Shown in pieces: positions 36,975 to 45,063 of a DNA stretch of 64,000 nucleotides. The stretch is from Maricaulis sp. (lineage in GTDB: Bacteria > Pseudomonadota > Alphaproteobacteria > Caulobacterales > Maricaulaceae). The notes beneath the pieces were generated by a model. It saw nothing but the letters and a program-made list of their open reading frames with translations, was not told the DNA's origin and did no database searches. Position numbers and translations under genes: made by a program. The DNA lies in contig NZ_JASBRI010000020.1 of the NCBI RefSeq assembly GCF_030149515.1, forward strand, positions 62,001 through 126,000. The letters are read 5' to 3'. Every line of letters begins with the position of its first letter. Within the stretch, counting starts at the first letter, position 1.

Positions 36975-38231
36975 TCAATATCCCGCCGGTTCGACGCGAA
37001 AGCCCGCCTCGCGCAGGGCCGTTTCGATGCGGTCCATATGGGCGGCATCCTGCGCCTCCAGGGAGATGTCGATATAGGTCACCTTGGCCGGCAGGTCGGA
37101 GAAGGTCTTGTGGTAGGCCACGTCGGTGACATTGCCCCCGGCCTCGGCGATCACTTCGGAGACGGCCGACAATTGTCCGGGCACGTCCACGAGTTCGATG
37201 CGCAGCCGTGCCAGCCGCCGCGATCGCGCCAGATCGCGCAGCAGCAGCGAGGACAGGAGCCGCGTGTCGACATTGCCGCCGGTCAGCACCAGGCCGACCC
37301 GCTTGCCCGCAAAGCGCTCCGGTGCCGCCAGTACGCCGGCCAGGCCCGCCGCGCCGGCGCCTTCGGGCAGGACTCGCAGATGCGAGATAAACAGGTTCAG
37401 CGCGCGCTCGATCTGGCGTTCGTCGACCAGCAGTACATCGTCCAGCAGCTCGAGCAGGACCTGGCGGGTGCGCTGCCCCGGTTCGCGCACGGCGATGCCC
37501 TCGGCCAGGGTGAAGCCGCCGACCGCTCTGTCACGGCGGTGATAGAGATTGGCGAAGGCCGGGAAGAGATCGGCCTGCACGCCGACCAGTTCGATCCCCG
37601 GCTTGATGCGCCGCGCCGCCAGGCCGCAGCCCGAGGCCAGACCGCCGCCACCGACCGGCAGAACGAGCGTGTCGAGATCGGGATGTTCGGCCAGCATTTC
37701 CACTGCCAGCGTACCTTGTCCGGCGATCACCACCGGATCGTCGAACGGATGGATGAAGACCGCGCCGGTCTCCTCGCTCAGCGAGAGGGCGTGCGCCTTG
37801 GCGGCGTCGAAATCGGCGCCGGCGATATCGACCTCTGCGCCCAGCGCCCGGGTCTGGTTCACCTTCACCGTTGGCGTGCCCCGGGGCATGACAATGGTGG
37901 CCTTGATCCCCATCGCACCGGCATGCCGCGCCACGCCCTGGGCATGATTGCCGGCCGAGGCCGCGACCACGCCCCGCTCCCGTTCCGCCGGGGTCAGCGC
38001 GGAAAGCCGTGCATAGGCGCCACGCTCCTTGAAGGAGCCGGTCGCCTGCAGATTCTCCAGTTTCACCACCACCTCGCATCCCAGCACCTGCGACAGGGCG
38101 GGCGACGGCAGACAGGGCGAGTTGAGAATCCCGCCCATGCCGGCAGCATGCAGCGTGTCGACAAAGGCGAAGGCGCCGGCGAGATCATCCGGCGGTGCCG
38201 GCGTCGTGGGTTTGAGGGCGGTGTGGGGCAT
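36975..38231 (-). CDS. ilvA: Threonine ammonia-lyase with ACT domain
   Basis: Deaminates threonine to 2-oxobutanoate with PLP, the first step to isoleucine. The 418-aa protein has the PLP lysine in ATGSFKERGAYARL, the phosphate loop VGGGGLASG and one C-terminal ACT domain (LVDVPGQLSAVSEVIAEAGGNVTDVAYHKTF), which probably mediates effector feedback. Length fits the short ACT type rather than the longer two-ACT-like E. coli IlvA; so a catabolic role is also possible. I start at ATG 38231 with AGGA upstream, not at the track's 38258. Confidence 0.92.
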   Translation of the reverse strand: MPHTALKPTTPAPPDDLAGAFAFVDTLHAAGMGGILNSPCLPSPALSQVLGCEVVVKLENLQATGSFKERGAYARLSALTPAERERGVVAASAGNHAQGVARHAGAMGIKATIVMPRGTPTVKVNQTRALGAEVDIAGADFDAAKAHALSLSEETGAVFIHPFDDPVVIAGQGTLAVEMLAEHPDLDTLVLPVGGGGLASGCGLAARRIKPGIELVGVQADLFPAFANLYHRRDRAVGGFTLAEGIAVREPGQRTRQVLLELLDDVLLVDERQIERALNLFISHLRVLPEGAGAAGLAGVLAAPERFAGKRVGLVLTGGNVDTRLLSSLLLRDLARSRRLARLRIELVDVPGQLSAVSEVIAEAGGNVTDVAYHKTFSDLPAKVTYIDISLEAQDAAHMDRIETALREAGFRVEPAGY

Positions 38232-38264
38232 GGTTGTTCCTGTAAGCCGGCCGCACACGAAAAA

Positions 38265-38288
38265 GCCCCGCTCCTTTGGGAGCGAGGC
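38265..38288 (-). terminator. Rho-independent terminator of the small membrane protein gene
   Basis: GCCCCGCTCC / GGAGCGAGGC forms a 10-bp stem with one mismatch, read leftward into TTTTTCGTG. It lies between the 49-aa gene and the ilvA start, so these are separate transcripts. Confidence 0.8.
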
Positions 38289-38321
38289 CGGTTTTCCGTG
38301 TCGGTCGTCCGTGTGGGGACG

Positions 38322-38471
38322 TTAGACGGGCGTGGGCAGCGCTCCCATCAGGGTGAGACCGATGATAATCGAAATGAGAATGAGGCCCGACGTCATGAGC
38401 ACGCGAAGGCGGCTGGTCCGCTCTTCGTCGATCCGTTTGGCGATCGCAATGGCTCTGGCACGTTGACGCAT
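38322..38471 (-). CDS. Small membrane protein, 49 aa
   Basis: A short protein with a basic N-terminus (MRQRARAIAIAKRIDEERTSRLR) and one membrane helix (VLMTSGLILISIIIGLTLMGALP). The ATG at 38471 has AGGAAAGGA at proper spacing, better than the track's start at 38519. It has its own terminator, so it appears to be a single-gene transcript. Not recognised by family; the basic N-terminus predicts an N-in orientation. Confidence 0.65.
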   Translation of the reverse strand: MRQRARAIAIAKRIDEERTSRLRVLMTSGLILISIIIGLTLMGALPTPV

Positions 38472-38546
38472 ATCGGTCCTTTCCTGCTTCTGCCTCCTAA
38501 TGTGGCGATGCAATGACAAAGAGTCCAGACGGGAAATGTTCCGCCA

Positions 38547-39116
38547 CTATCCCGCCGCGTCGTAGGCGGCCTTCAGCCAGCCGATCAGCTCACCGTCCAC
38601 CTCAGCCGCCGACGTCAGCCGCACACGGTGGGACACCATCGCATTGAAGGAGCCCGAAGCCTCCAGCCGGCCCGCAGGCCCGGTGCCCTTGAGATTGATG
38701 CCGACATCGACGCGGGTTTTTGTGGAAGGCTGGATCAGGCCGAACTGCTTGGCCCGGCGCAGCGAGACATAGGCCTTCTTTGGCGCCAGCTCGACATCGT
38801 CGCCAAATCCCTTCACCGCCCGGACCAGCACATCGTAGATCGGCTTGAGAGCGGCCTTGTCGCCGGCATACTGCGCACCGACGAGATCGTCCTCCGCGGC
38901 CGGCCGGGTCGCCACGCCGCCACGCACCTCGTGCGCGACGAGATTGGCGAAGCCGTGCGTCATGCCGTGGTCCGACTTGAGCAGCTTGACCATGTCGCCA
39001 TGCTTTTCCAACCCGCTCTCGCGCACGATGGCGACCCAGTCGGCCAGCGGCTTGCCGGTCTTTGCCGGCATGTTGGCGATCATCGATTTCGTCATGTCAT
39101 CGGGCGACTGGGCCAT
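38547..39116 (-). CDS. DUF4287 / DUF5655 domain protein
   Basis: A 189-aa cytosolic protein. The N-terminal 70 residues match DUF4287 (MIANMPAKTGKPLADWVAIVRESGLEKHGDMVKLLKSDHGMTHGFANL), and the rest matches DUF5655 (PIYDVLVRAVKGFGDDVELAPKKAYVSLRRAKQFGLIQP), a domain also seen in phage- and restriction-linked proteins. It sits 13 bp after the SRPBCC gene, third in an ArsR - SRPBCC - DUF4287 operon, an order seen in many bacteria. Role unknown. Confidence 0.87.
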   Translation of the reverse strand: MAQSPDDMTKSMIANMPAKTGKPLADWVAIVRESGLEKHGDMVKLLKSDHGMTHGFANLVAHEVRGGVATRPAAEDDLVGAQYAGDKAALKPIYDVLVRAVKGFGDDVELAPKKAYVSLRRAKQFGLIQPSTKTRVDVGINLKGTGPAGRLEASGSFNAMVSHRVRLTSAAEVDGELIGWLKAAYDAAG

Positions 39117-39129
39117 GATATCCTCCCCC

Positions 39130-39693
39130 TCAAAGCTTCGGCGCGCGGTCGAGCGGCCAGTTTTCCGAGCGCGCCGCCTTCGGCGTCATCGGCGCCATCA
39201 GCGAGAACATGAACAGCATCATGCGCCCGCCGAAAGTGGCCTTGCCCGTCTCGACGACGGATTTGAGGTTCTCGCAGATGAATTTCGCACCCTGCGCCAT
39301 CTGCTTTTCCGACTTCGAGACCGCGCCGGTGGCAGCGTGTTCGCTGATCAGGGTGAATTCGGTCCCGTCCCCGACTTCCTTCAGCCGGTAGCGGACGATG
39401 GAGACCGGATCGTCGGACGTGGTGAACTTGAACGTGTGTGCGTAGTGATGCGGCGGTTCGAAATCGAGCACCTCGCCCATCACCATGGTGTATTTGCCGT
39501 CCGGCGAGCGCATCGCGAACGGCGCGCCCGGAGCAAAGCCCGGCGTGTCGTACTGGCCGCCGAAGAAGAATGGCAAAGGCCTGTCGGTGCGGATGAGTTC
39601 GCTCCAGACCCTGTCGATGGGCGCCCGGATGATCACCCGATACATGGATGTGCGCACTTCGCCCAATTGCGAAGCCTTGGCGGGTTCGGTCAT
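39130..39693 (-). CDS. SRPBCC (AHSA1-like) domain protein
   Basis: A 187-aa START-fold protein: SMYRVIIRAPIDRVWSELIRTDRPLPFFFGGQYDTPGFAPGAPFAMRSPDGKYTMVMGEVLDFEPPHHYAHTF matches the AHSA1-like group well. Cytosolic. I start at ATG 39693, which overlaps the ArsR stop codon by 4 bp, in preference to the track's 39813. It probably binds a hydrophobic ligand. Not closely similar by eye to the SRPBCC protein at 13.0 kb, so the two modules are not a recent duplication. Confidence 0.9.
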   Translation of the reverse strand: MTEPAKASQLGEVRTSMYRVIIRAPIDRVWSELIRTDRPLPFFFGGQYDTPGFAPGAPFAMRSPDGKYTMVMGEVLDFEPPHHYAHTFKFTTSDDPVSIVRYRLKEVGDGTEFTLISEHAATGAVSKSEKQMAQGAKFICENLKSVVETGKATFGGRMMLFMFSLMAPMTPKAARSENWPLDRAPKL

Positions 39694-40091
39694 GTCTGTC
39701 CCTTTCGCTCCCCCGGTAGATGCGTGACGGACGCAGCCCTGTCCGGCGCGTCCGGGTATTCGGCGGTGCGTTGCTCCGCCAGGTATTTGATGTCCAGCAC
39801 GCGGCCCGCCCACATCGCGGAATACTCGCTGGACCAGCGATCATGAATCATCTGGATGGGCACCACATTCATGTAGAGATGCCGCGTGCGCCCACGCTTG
39901 TCCGAAATGATCAGCCCCGCCTCTTCCAGCACGGCGAGGTGGCGCATCACGGCCACCCGGCTGACATCGAACCCGGCCGCAACCTCCCCCACCGCACACC
40001 CGGGATGGTTCTTGACGAAATCCAGCATGCGCCGCCGCTGGGCATTCCCCAGCGCCTGGAAAACGGTATCCATGGATTCCGGCGACATCAT
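39690..40091 (-). CDS. ArsR-family transcriptional regulator
   Basis: A 133-aa winged-helix repressor: VFQALGNAQRRRMLDFVKNHPGCAVGEVAAGFDVSRVAVMRHLAVLEEAGLIISDKRGRTRHLYMN. Metal-binding cysteines of ArsR/SmtB are absent. I start at ATG 40091, 6-8 nt after GGAGATA; the track start at 40235 runs through the operator. First gene of the operon; the dyad ATGTAAT-N6-ATTACAT lies 15 bp upstream and is the obvious autoregulatory site. Confidence 0.9.
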   Translation of the reverse strand: MMSPESMDTVFQALGNAQRRRMLDFVKNHPGCAVGEVAAGFDVSRVAVMRHLAVLEEAGLIISDKRGRTRHLYMNVVPIQMIHDRWSSEYSAMWAGRVLDIKYLAEQRTAEYPDAPDRAASVTHLPGERKGQT

Positions 40092-40105
40092 CCGGCTATC
40101 TCCAC

Positions 40106-40125
40106 ATGTAATATATGCATTACAT
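40106..40125 (-). promoter_or_regulatory. Operator upstream of the ArsR-SRPBCC-DUF4287 operon
   Basis: ATGTAAT-N6-ATTACAT is a perfect 7-bp dyad, AT-rich in a GC-rich genome, 15 bp before the arsR start. A further half-site ATGTAAT is at 40181-40187. The place and form suit autorepression by the ArsR protein. Confidence 0.7.
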
Positions 40126-40202
40126 ATTCGGCTTCCGGATTTGTCAATGGGGTTGCGCAAAAGCCGGGCCGCGCTCAAACATGTAATACAGAACGCAAAA
40201 AC

Positions 40203-40335
40203 GTTATCCCGGCGCAAGCTGGGATCCCGATTCATAAAGCCCGGTCAGGGCGCCTTGAAACGCGATGCCGGCCCCACCTCTCGCTATCGCCCAATCCTGT
40301 GGCCCCCGGGGTCCCAGCTTTCGCTGGGATGACGG
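40203..40335. repeat. REP-like intergenic palindrome pair
   Basis: GTTATCCCGGCGCAAGCTGG starts a hairpin-forming unit at 40203-40228, and its inverse, ending GCTGGGATGACGG, lies at 40310-40335. Each unit folds by itself (ATCCCGGC-gcaa-GCTGGGAT; TCCCAGC-tttc-GCTGGGA), and the two are inverted to each other around about 80 bp of unrelated sequence. This is the common 'TCATCCCAGCGAAAGCTGGGA' type of dispersed repeat found in many proteobacteria. Only this copy was seen in the window. Confidence 0.75.
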
Positions 40336-40477
40336 TGGTGGGCGTCAATCGATCGGGGCCGGAACGGTATCGCAACCCAGTCCGGCACTTCCCTGCATGG
40401 CGGCAGGCAAAACGCTCCCGGATGGCGCGCCAAGTGTGCGCATGCAACAATTGTCTTCCCAAAATGCTCGGAAGCGC

Positions 40478-40503
40478 GTTTCATGGTAACGGTACCATGA
40501 AAC
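40478..40503 (+). promoter_or_regulatory. 26-bp palindrome upstream of pyruvate carboxylase
   Basis: Arms GTTTCATGGTA and TACCATGAAAC are a perfect 11-bp dyad around ACGG, ending 21 bp before the pyc ATG. A dyad this long over the expected start of transcription is typical of a repressor operator (LacI, TetR or similar). No candidate regulator lies beside it. As RNA it would fold into an 11-bp hairpin just upstream of the AAGGGGAG ribosome binding site, an alternative mode of control. Confidence 0.7.
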
Positions 40504-40524
40504 TGCGAAGGGGAGATCGCTTAC

Positions 40525-43500
40525 ATGCCCGCCGAAAAACTGCTCGTCGCCAATCGCAGCGAAATCGCCATCCGCATCATGCGAGCGGCCACGGAGCTGG
40601 GCCTGAAAACCGTCGCCATCTATGCCGAAGAGGACAAGCTGGCGCTGCACCGGTTCAAGGCGGATGAGAGCTATCGCGTCGGTGCGGGCCTGGGGCCGGT
40701 CAAGGCCTATCTGGATATCGACGGCATCATCGCCATCGCCAAGCGCAGCGGCGCGACGCTGATCCATCCCGGCTATGGCTTCCTGTCGGAAAACCCGGAT
40801 TTCGCCGAAGCCTGTGCCGAGGCGGGACTGACCTTTGTCGGCCCCTCGCCCGACACGATGCGCGCCCTGGGCAACAAGGTCGCAGCGCGGGACATGGCGG
40901 TGGAAGCCGGGGTGCCCGTCGTGCCCGCCACAGGTCCGCTGCCCGACGATCCGGCGGACTGGGAAAGCCAGGCCGGCGCGGTCGGCTACCCCCTCATGCT
41001 CAAGGCCAGCTGGGGTGGCGGCGGACGCGGCATGCGTGTGGTCGAGACTGCCGGTGAACTGACGGCCCAGGTCGAGGCCGGCCGGCGCGAGGCCGAAGCG
41101 GCCTTCGGCAATGGCGAGGTCTATCTGGAAAAACTGATCCGCCGCGCCCGCCACATCGAGGTTCAGATCCTGGGCGATGCCCACGGCAATCTGGTCCACC
41201 TCTTCGAGCGCGACTGCACCGTCCAGCGGCGCAACCAGAAAGTCGTCGAACGCGCGCCGGCACCGGATATGACGGACAAGACGCGCACCGCGATCTGCGA
41301 CGCCGCCCTGCGCCTGTGCCGGCATGCCGGCTATCGGGGCGCGGGCACGGTGGAGTTCCTGCTGGATGCAGATACGGGCGACTTCTACTTCATCGAGGTC
41401 AATCCCCGCGTCCAGGTCGAACACACGGTGACCGAGGAAGTCACCGGGATCGACATCGTGCGCGCCCAGATCCAGATTGCCCGTGGCGGCCATATCGGCG
41501 TGGAGGCCGAAACCGGCGTACCGGAACAGGGCAAGATCGAACTGCATGGCCATGCCCTGCAATGCAGGGTGACCACGGAAGATCCGCAGAACAATTTCAC
41601 GCCGGATTATGGCCGCATCACCGCCTATCGCGGCGCCACCGGTTTCGGCATCCGCCTGGACGGGGGCACGGCCTATTCCGGCGCGGTAATCACGCGCTAC
41701 TTCGATAGCCTGCTGGAGAAGGTGACCGCCTGGGCGGCAACGCCCGAGGAAGCCGTGCGGCGCATGGACCGGGCACTGCGCGAGTTTCGCATCCGCGGCG
41801 TCTCGACCAATATCGCCTTCCTGGAAAACGTCATCAATCATCCCGATTTCGTCTCGGGAAACATCACCACCCGCTTCATCGACACCACGCCCGCCCTGTT
41901 CGATTTCCCCAAGCGGCGCGACCGGGCAACCCGCCTTCTCTCCTTCATCGCGGACGTCTCGGTGAACGGCAATCCGGAGGTCAAGGGCCGGCCGGGACCG
42001 CCCGCCCATGCCCGCACCCCGGTGCCTCCGGCCGCAGCCGGCCCGCCCGTTCCCGACGGGACCAAACAGATCCTCGACAAGGCCGGCCCGGAAGGTCTGC
42101 GCGACTGGATGCTGGCCCAGGACCAGGCGCTGATCACGGACACCACGATGCGCGATGCCCACCAGTCGCTGCTGGCCACACGCATGCGGTCCTACGACAT
42201 GGTGGCGGTCGCCGAGGCCTATGCCCGGCACCTGCACCGGCTGTTCTCGATCGAGTGCTGGGGCGGGGCGACCTTCGACGTGGCGCTGCGCTTCCTGAAG
42301 GAAGACAGCTGGGACCGGCTGGCCGAACTGCGCGAGCGCATCCCCAACGTGATGCTGCAAATGCTGCTCAGGGCCTCCAACGCCGTCGGCTACACCAATT
42401 ATCCCGACAATGCGGTCGATCACTTCGTGCGTCAGGCGGCAGAGACCGGAATCGACGTCTTCCGCGTCTTCGACAGTCTCAACTGGGCGGAGAACATGAA
42501 GGTAGCCATCGCCTCGGTGCTCGAGACGGGCAAGGTCTGCGAGGCGGCGATCTGCTATACCGGCGATCTGGGCAATCCTGACCGGCCGAAATACCAGCTG
42601 GACTACTATCTCGAACTGGCGCGCGAGCTCAAAGGCGCCGGCGCCCACATTATCGGCATCAAGGACATGGCGGGTCTGGCACGGCCGGCCCAGATCCGCA
42701 CCCTCGTGAAGGCCTTGAAGGACGAGACCGGCCTGCCGGTCCACTATCACACCCATGACACGTCGGGCATTGCGGCTGCGACGGTGCTGGCTGCCTGCGA
42801 GGCGGGCGCGGATGCCGTCGATGCGGCGATGGACAGTTTCTCCGGCCTCACCTCCCAGCCCAATCTGGGCTCCATTGTCACCGCCCTGGCCGATACCGGA
42901 CGCGACAGTGGGCTGGACCCGGCCACGATCCGGCGCTTTTCCGACTATTGGGAGGATGTGCGCACCCAGTACGCCGCCTTCGAATCCGATCTGCGCGCGG
43001 GCGCCTCGGAAGTCTATCTGCACGAGATGCCGGGCGGCCAGTTCACCAATCTCAAGGAACAGGCCCGCGCCGTCGGCCTGGCCGAGCGCTGGCACGAGGT
43101 CGCGAAAATGTATGCCGACGTCAACCGCATGTTCGGCGACATCGTGAAAGTGACCCCCTCGTCCAAGGTTGTCGGCGACATGGCGCTCTACATGGTTTCG
43201 TCGGGTCTGACGGTGAAGGACGTCCTCGATCCGGACACCGACATCGCCTTTCCGCAAAGTGTGACCGGCCTTCTGCGCGGCGATCTGGGCCAGCCGCCGG
43301 GCGGCTGGCCGGCCACGCTGCAGGCCAAGGCCCTCAAGGGTGAAACACCCTCGACCGACCGGCCCGGCAAGCATCTCGCCGCGGTCGATTTCGACGCCGT
43401 GCGCGACACGATCAAGGGCCATGGCGAGCGGCCGGTGAACGAAAACGATGTCGCCTCGGCCGTGATGTATCCGAAGGTCTTCGCCGAGTACGAGGATCAC

Positions 43501-43968
43501 CGCGCCCGGTTTGGCCGCGTCGACAAGCTGCCCACGCCCGTCTTCTTCTACGGCATGGAGGCCGGCGAGGAAATCACGGTCGAGATCGACCGGGGCAAGA
43601 CGCTCAACATCCGCCTCATGGCGATCGGCGAGGCCGACGATCACGGCGAGCGGGAAGTCTTTTTCGAACTGAACGGCCAGCCACGCGTCATCCGCGTCGA
43701 CGATCGCGCCGTGGCGCCCACCGTGGAGGCCAACGAGAAGGCCGACATGAACAATCCTGCCCACGTCCCCGCGCCGATGCCGGGCCTGATCGCCACCCTT
43801 GTGGCATCGGAAGGCCAGACCGTGAAGGCCGGCGACGTGCTCATGACGCTGGAAGCGATGAAAATGGAAACCTCGATCGCCGCCCTCCAGGCCGGCACGG
43901 TGAAACGCCTGCCGGTCAAGGCCGGCAGCCAGGTCGACGCGAAGGATCTGCTGGCCGTGGTGGAGTAG
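40525..43968 (+). CDS. pyc: Pyruvate carboxylase
   Basis: Makes oxaloacetate from pyruvate, bicarbonate and ATP, refilling the TCA cycle. All parts lie in one 1147-aa chain: biotin carboxylase (LLVANRSEIAIRIMRAA; ATP-grasp GGGGRGMRVV; FIEVNPRVQVEHTVTEE), carboxyltransferase with metal site ITDTTMRDAHQSLLATRMR and GIKDMAGLARP, and a C-terminal biotinyl domain with biotinylation site LEAMKMETSI. The linker after the biotin carboxylase is proline-rich. The ATG has AAGGGGAG 9 nt upstream. It stands alone, preceded by a 26-bp palindrome. Confidence 0.97.
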   Translation: MPAEKLLVANRSEIAIRIMRAATELGLKTVAIYAEEDKLALHRFKADESYRVGAGLGPVKAYLDIDGIIAIAKRSGATLIHPGYGFLSENPDFAEACAEAGLTFVGPSPDTMRALGNKVAARDMAVEAGVPVVPATGPLPDDPADWESQAGAVGYPLMLKASWGGGGRGMRVVETAGELTAQVEAGRREAEAAFGNGEVYLEKLIRRARHIEVQILGDAHGNLVHLFERDCTVQRRNQKVVERAPAPDMTDKTRTAICDAALRLCRHAGYRGAGTVEFLLDADTGDFYFIEVNPRVQVEHTVTEEVTGIDIVRAQIQIARGGHIGVEAETGVPEQGKIELHGHALQCRVTTEDPQNNFTPDYGRITAYRGATGFGIRLDGGTAYSGAVITRYFDSLLEKVTAWAATPEEAVRRMDRALREFRIRGVSTNIAFLENVINHPDFVSGNITTRFIDTTPALFDFPKRRDRATRLLSFIADVSVNGNPEVKGRPGPPAHARTPVPPAAAGPPVPDGTKQILDKAGPEGLRDWMLAQDQALITDTTMRDAHQSLLATRMRSYDMVAVAEAYARHLHRLFSIECWGGATFDVALRFLKEDSWDRLAELRERIPNVMLQMLLRASNAVGYTNYPDNAVDHFVRQAAETGIDVFRVFDSLNWAENMKVAIASVLETGKVCEAAICYTGDLGNPDRPKYQLDYYLELARELKGAGAHIIGIKDMAGLARPAQIRTLVKALKDETGLPVHYHTHDTSGIAAATVLAACEAGADAVDAAMDSFSGLTSQPNLGSIVTALADTGRDSGLDPATIRRFSDYWEDVRTQYAAFESDLRAGASEVYLHEMPGGQFTNLKEQARAVGLAERWHEVAKMYADVNRMFGDIVKVTPSSKVVGDMALYMVSSGLTVKDVLDPDTDIAFPQSVTGLLRGDLGQPPGGWPATLQAKALKGETPSTDRPGKHLAAVDFDAVRDTIKGHGERPVNENDVASAVMYPKVFAEYEDHRARFGRVDKLPTPVFFYGMEAGEEITVEIDRGKTLNIRLMAIGEADDHGEREVFFELNGQPRVIRVDDRAVAPTVEANEKADMNNPAHVPAPMPGLIATLVASEGQTVKAGDVLMTLEAMKMETSIAALQAGTVKRLPVKAGSQVDAKDLLAVVE

Positions 43969-44055
43969 GCCCGTCTTTCCGGGGAGAAGGGATCGAGGGG
44001 CGGTGAAGGGGCGCTCCGGGAGGATGAGAACAATCCGCCGGCCGCACCCCGCCCG

Positions 44056-45063
44056 TCAGGCCTGGTTGTCCGTCATTGCGGACATGTCTACCGCCGCATG
44101 CTCGCCGAACTTCGCCGGTTCGACGAGCAGTTCGATCAGGCCGAGCACCTGGGTCAGTTCGCCGACCAGGGCCTGGACGCGGGACTGGTCGGCGAGCGGA
44201 CGGCTCATGGTGCCGATCTCGAAGAAATCGCCGGTTTCCGCGGCGATCAGAAGCTCGCCCTGGCCACTGTCGGCGTCGAACAGGGCGCGCACATGCTTGC
44301 CGTGCAGCGACTCTTCCAGAGCCAGAAGGCGCTCCATGAAGGACGGTGTGAGCATGTAGCGGGCGAGGACCTGGTCATTGCCATAGACCTCGAAAACACG
44401 CTCGAATTTCGGGTCCACCAGACCGATCCGCTCCAGCTTGTTCGAGCCGAAGGAGCGGCCCAGTGCGGCCAGCCCGTTGAACCAGCCCCTGTCGCGCGTG
44501 ATCACGGTGACACCCTCGACCCGGCGGGGAAAATTGATGCGGATCAGCACGCCACGGAAGACCGTGACGTAGTAGGTGCGCTTGTCGGAGCGGCGCTTCT
44601 GTTCGAGATGGGCTTCGTAGAGCTCGAAATCACAGCCCTCGCGGTGCCCGGAGAAATGATCCTCGAAAGCGCGCCGGTCCGAGGACGGCAGCAGACCGTA
44701 ATCGCGGAAGGTGGAAAACCGCGCCGGTTCGGCGGGCGTGCCGGCATAGCTCAGGCCGAGCGCCTCGGCGACCGCCGTGTTGAGCCTGGACTTGACCCGT
44801 TTGGCCAGCCGGTGAACGCGGCGATTGCCGATCAGAAGCCCGGCGACAAGCCCCCCGGCCAGGCCGAAGGCCGCAATCACGGCCTCGCCTGTATTCGCGG
44901 CGACAGCCGCCCCCGCACCCAGGCCCAGCACGGCCCCGCCCAGCGTCCACAAACGCCGCTCGCGCACGGCCGCGCGCCGCTCGCTCTCCAGTCCTTCAAG
45001 CCAGGGTTTGAGCCTGTCGTTCCAGAGCGTGTTCCAATCAGCCTTGCCGGCGTCCTCGGCCAT
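44056..45063 (-). CDS. DUF3137 membrane protein
   Basis: A 335-aa protein with two close membrane helices near residues 43-85 (LWTLGGAVLGLGAGAAVAANTG and VIAAFGLAGGLVAGLLIG) and a cytosolic domain that matches DUF3137 (FSGHREGCDFELYEAHLEQKR, TVFRGVLIRINFPRR). Its ATG shares a base with the valS stop (TGATG), so it is coupled to valS. The track's TTG start one codon upstream is less likely. Function unknown. Confidence 0.83.
   Translation of the reverse strand: MAEDAGKADWNTLWNDRLKPWLEGLESERRAAVRERRLWTLGGAVLGLGAGAAVAANTGEAVIAAFGLAGGLVAGLLIGNRRVHRLAKRVKSRLNTAVAEALGLSYAGTPAEPARFSTFRDYGLLPSSDRRAFEDHFSGHREGCDFELYEAHLEQKRRSDKRTYYVTVFRGVLIRINFPRRVEGVTVITRDRGWFNGLAALGRSFGSNKLERIGLVDPKFERVFEVYGNDQVLARYMLTPSFMERLLALEESLHGKHVRALFDADSGQGELLIAAETGDFFEIGTMSRPLADQSRVQALVGELTQVLGLIELLVEPAKFGEHAAVDMSAMTDNQA

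Noticed and set aside
40345-43764. 1139-aa minus-strand ORF
   Set aside because: Antisense shadow of pyruvate carboxylase.
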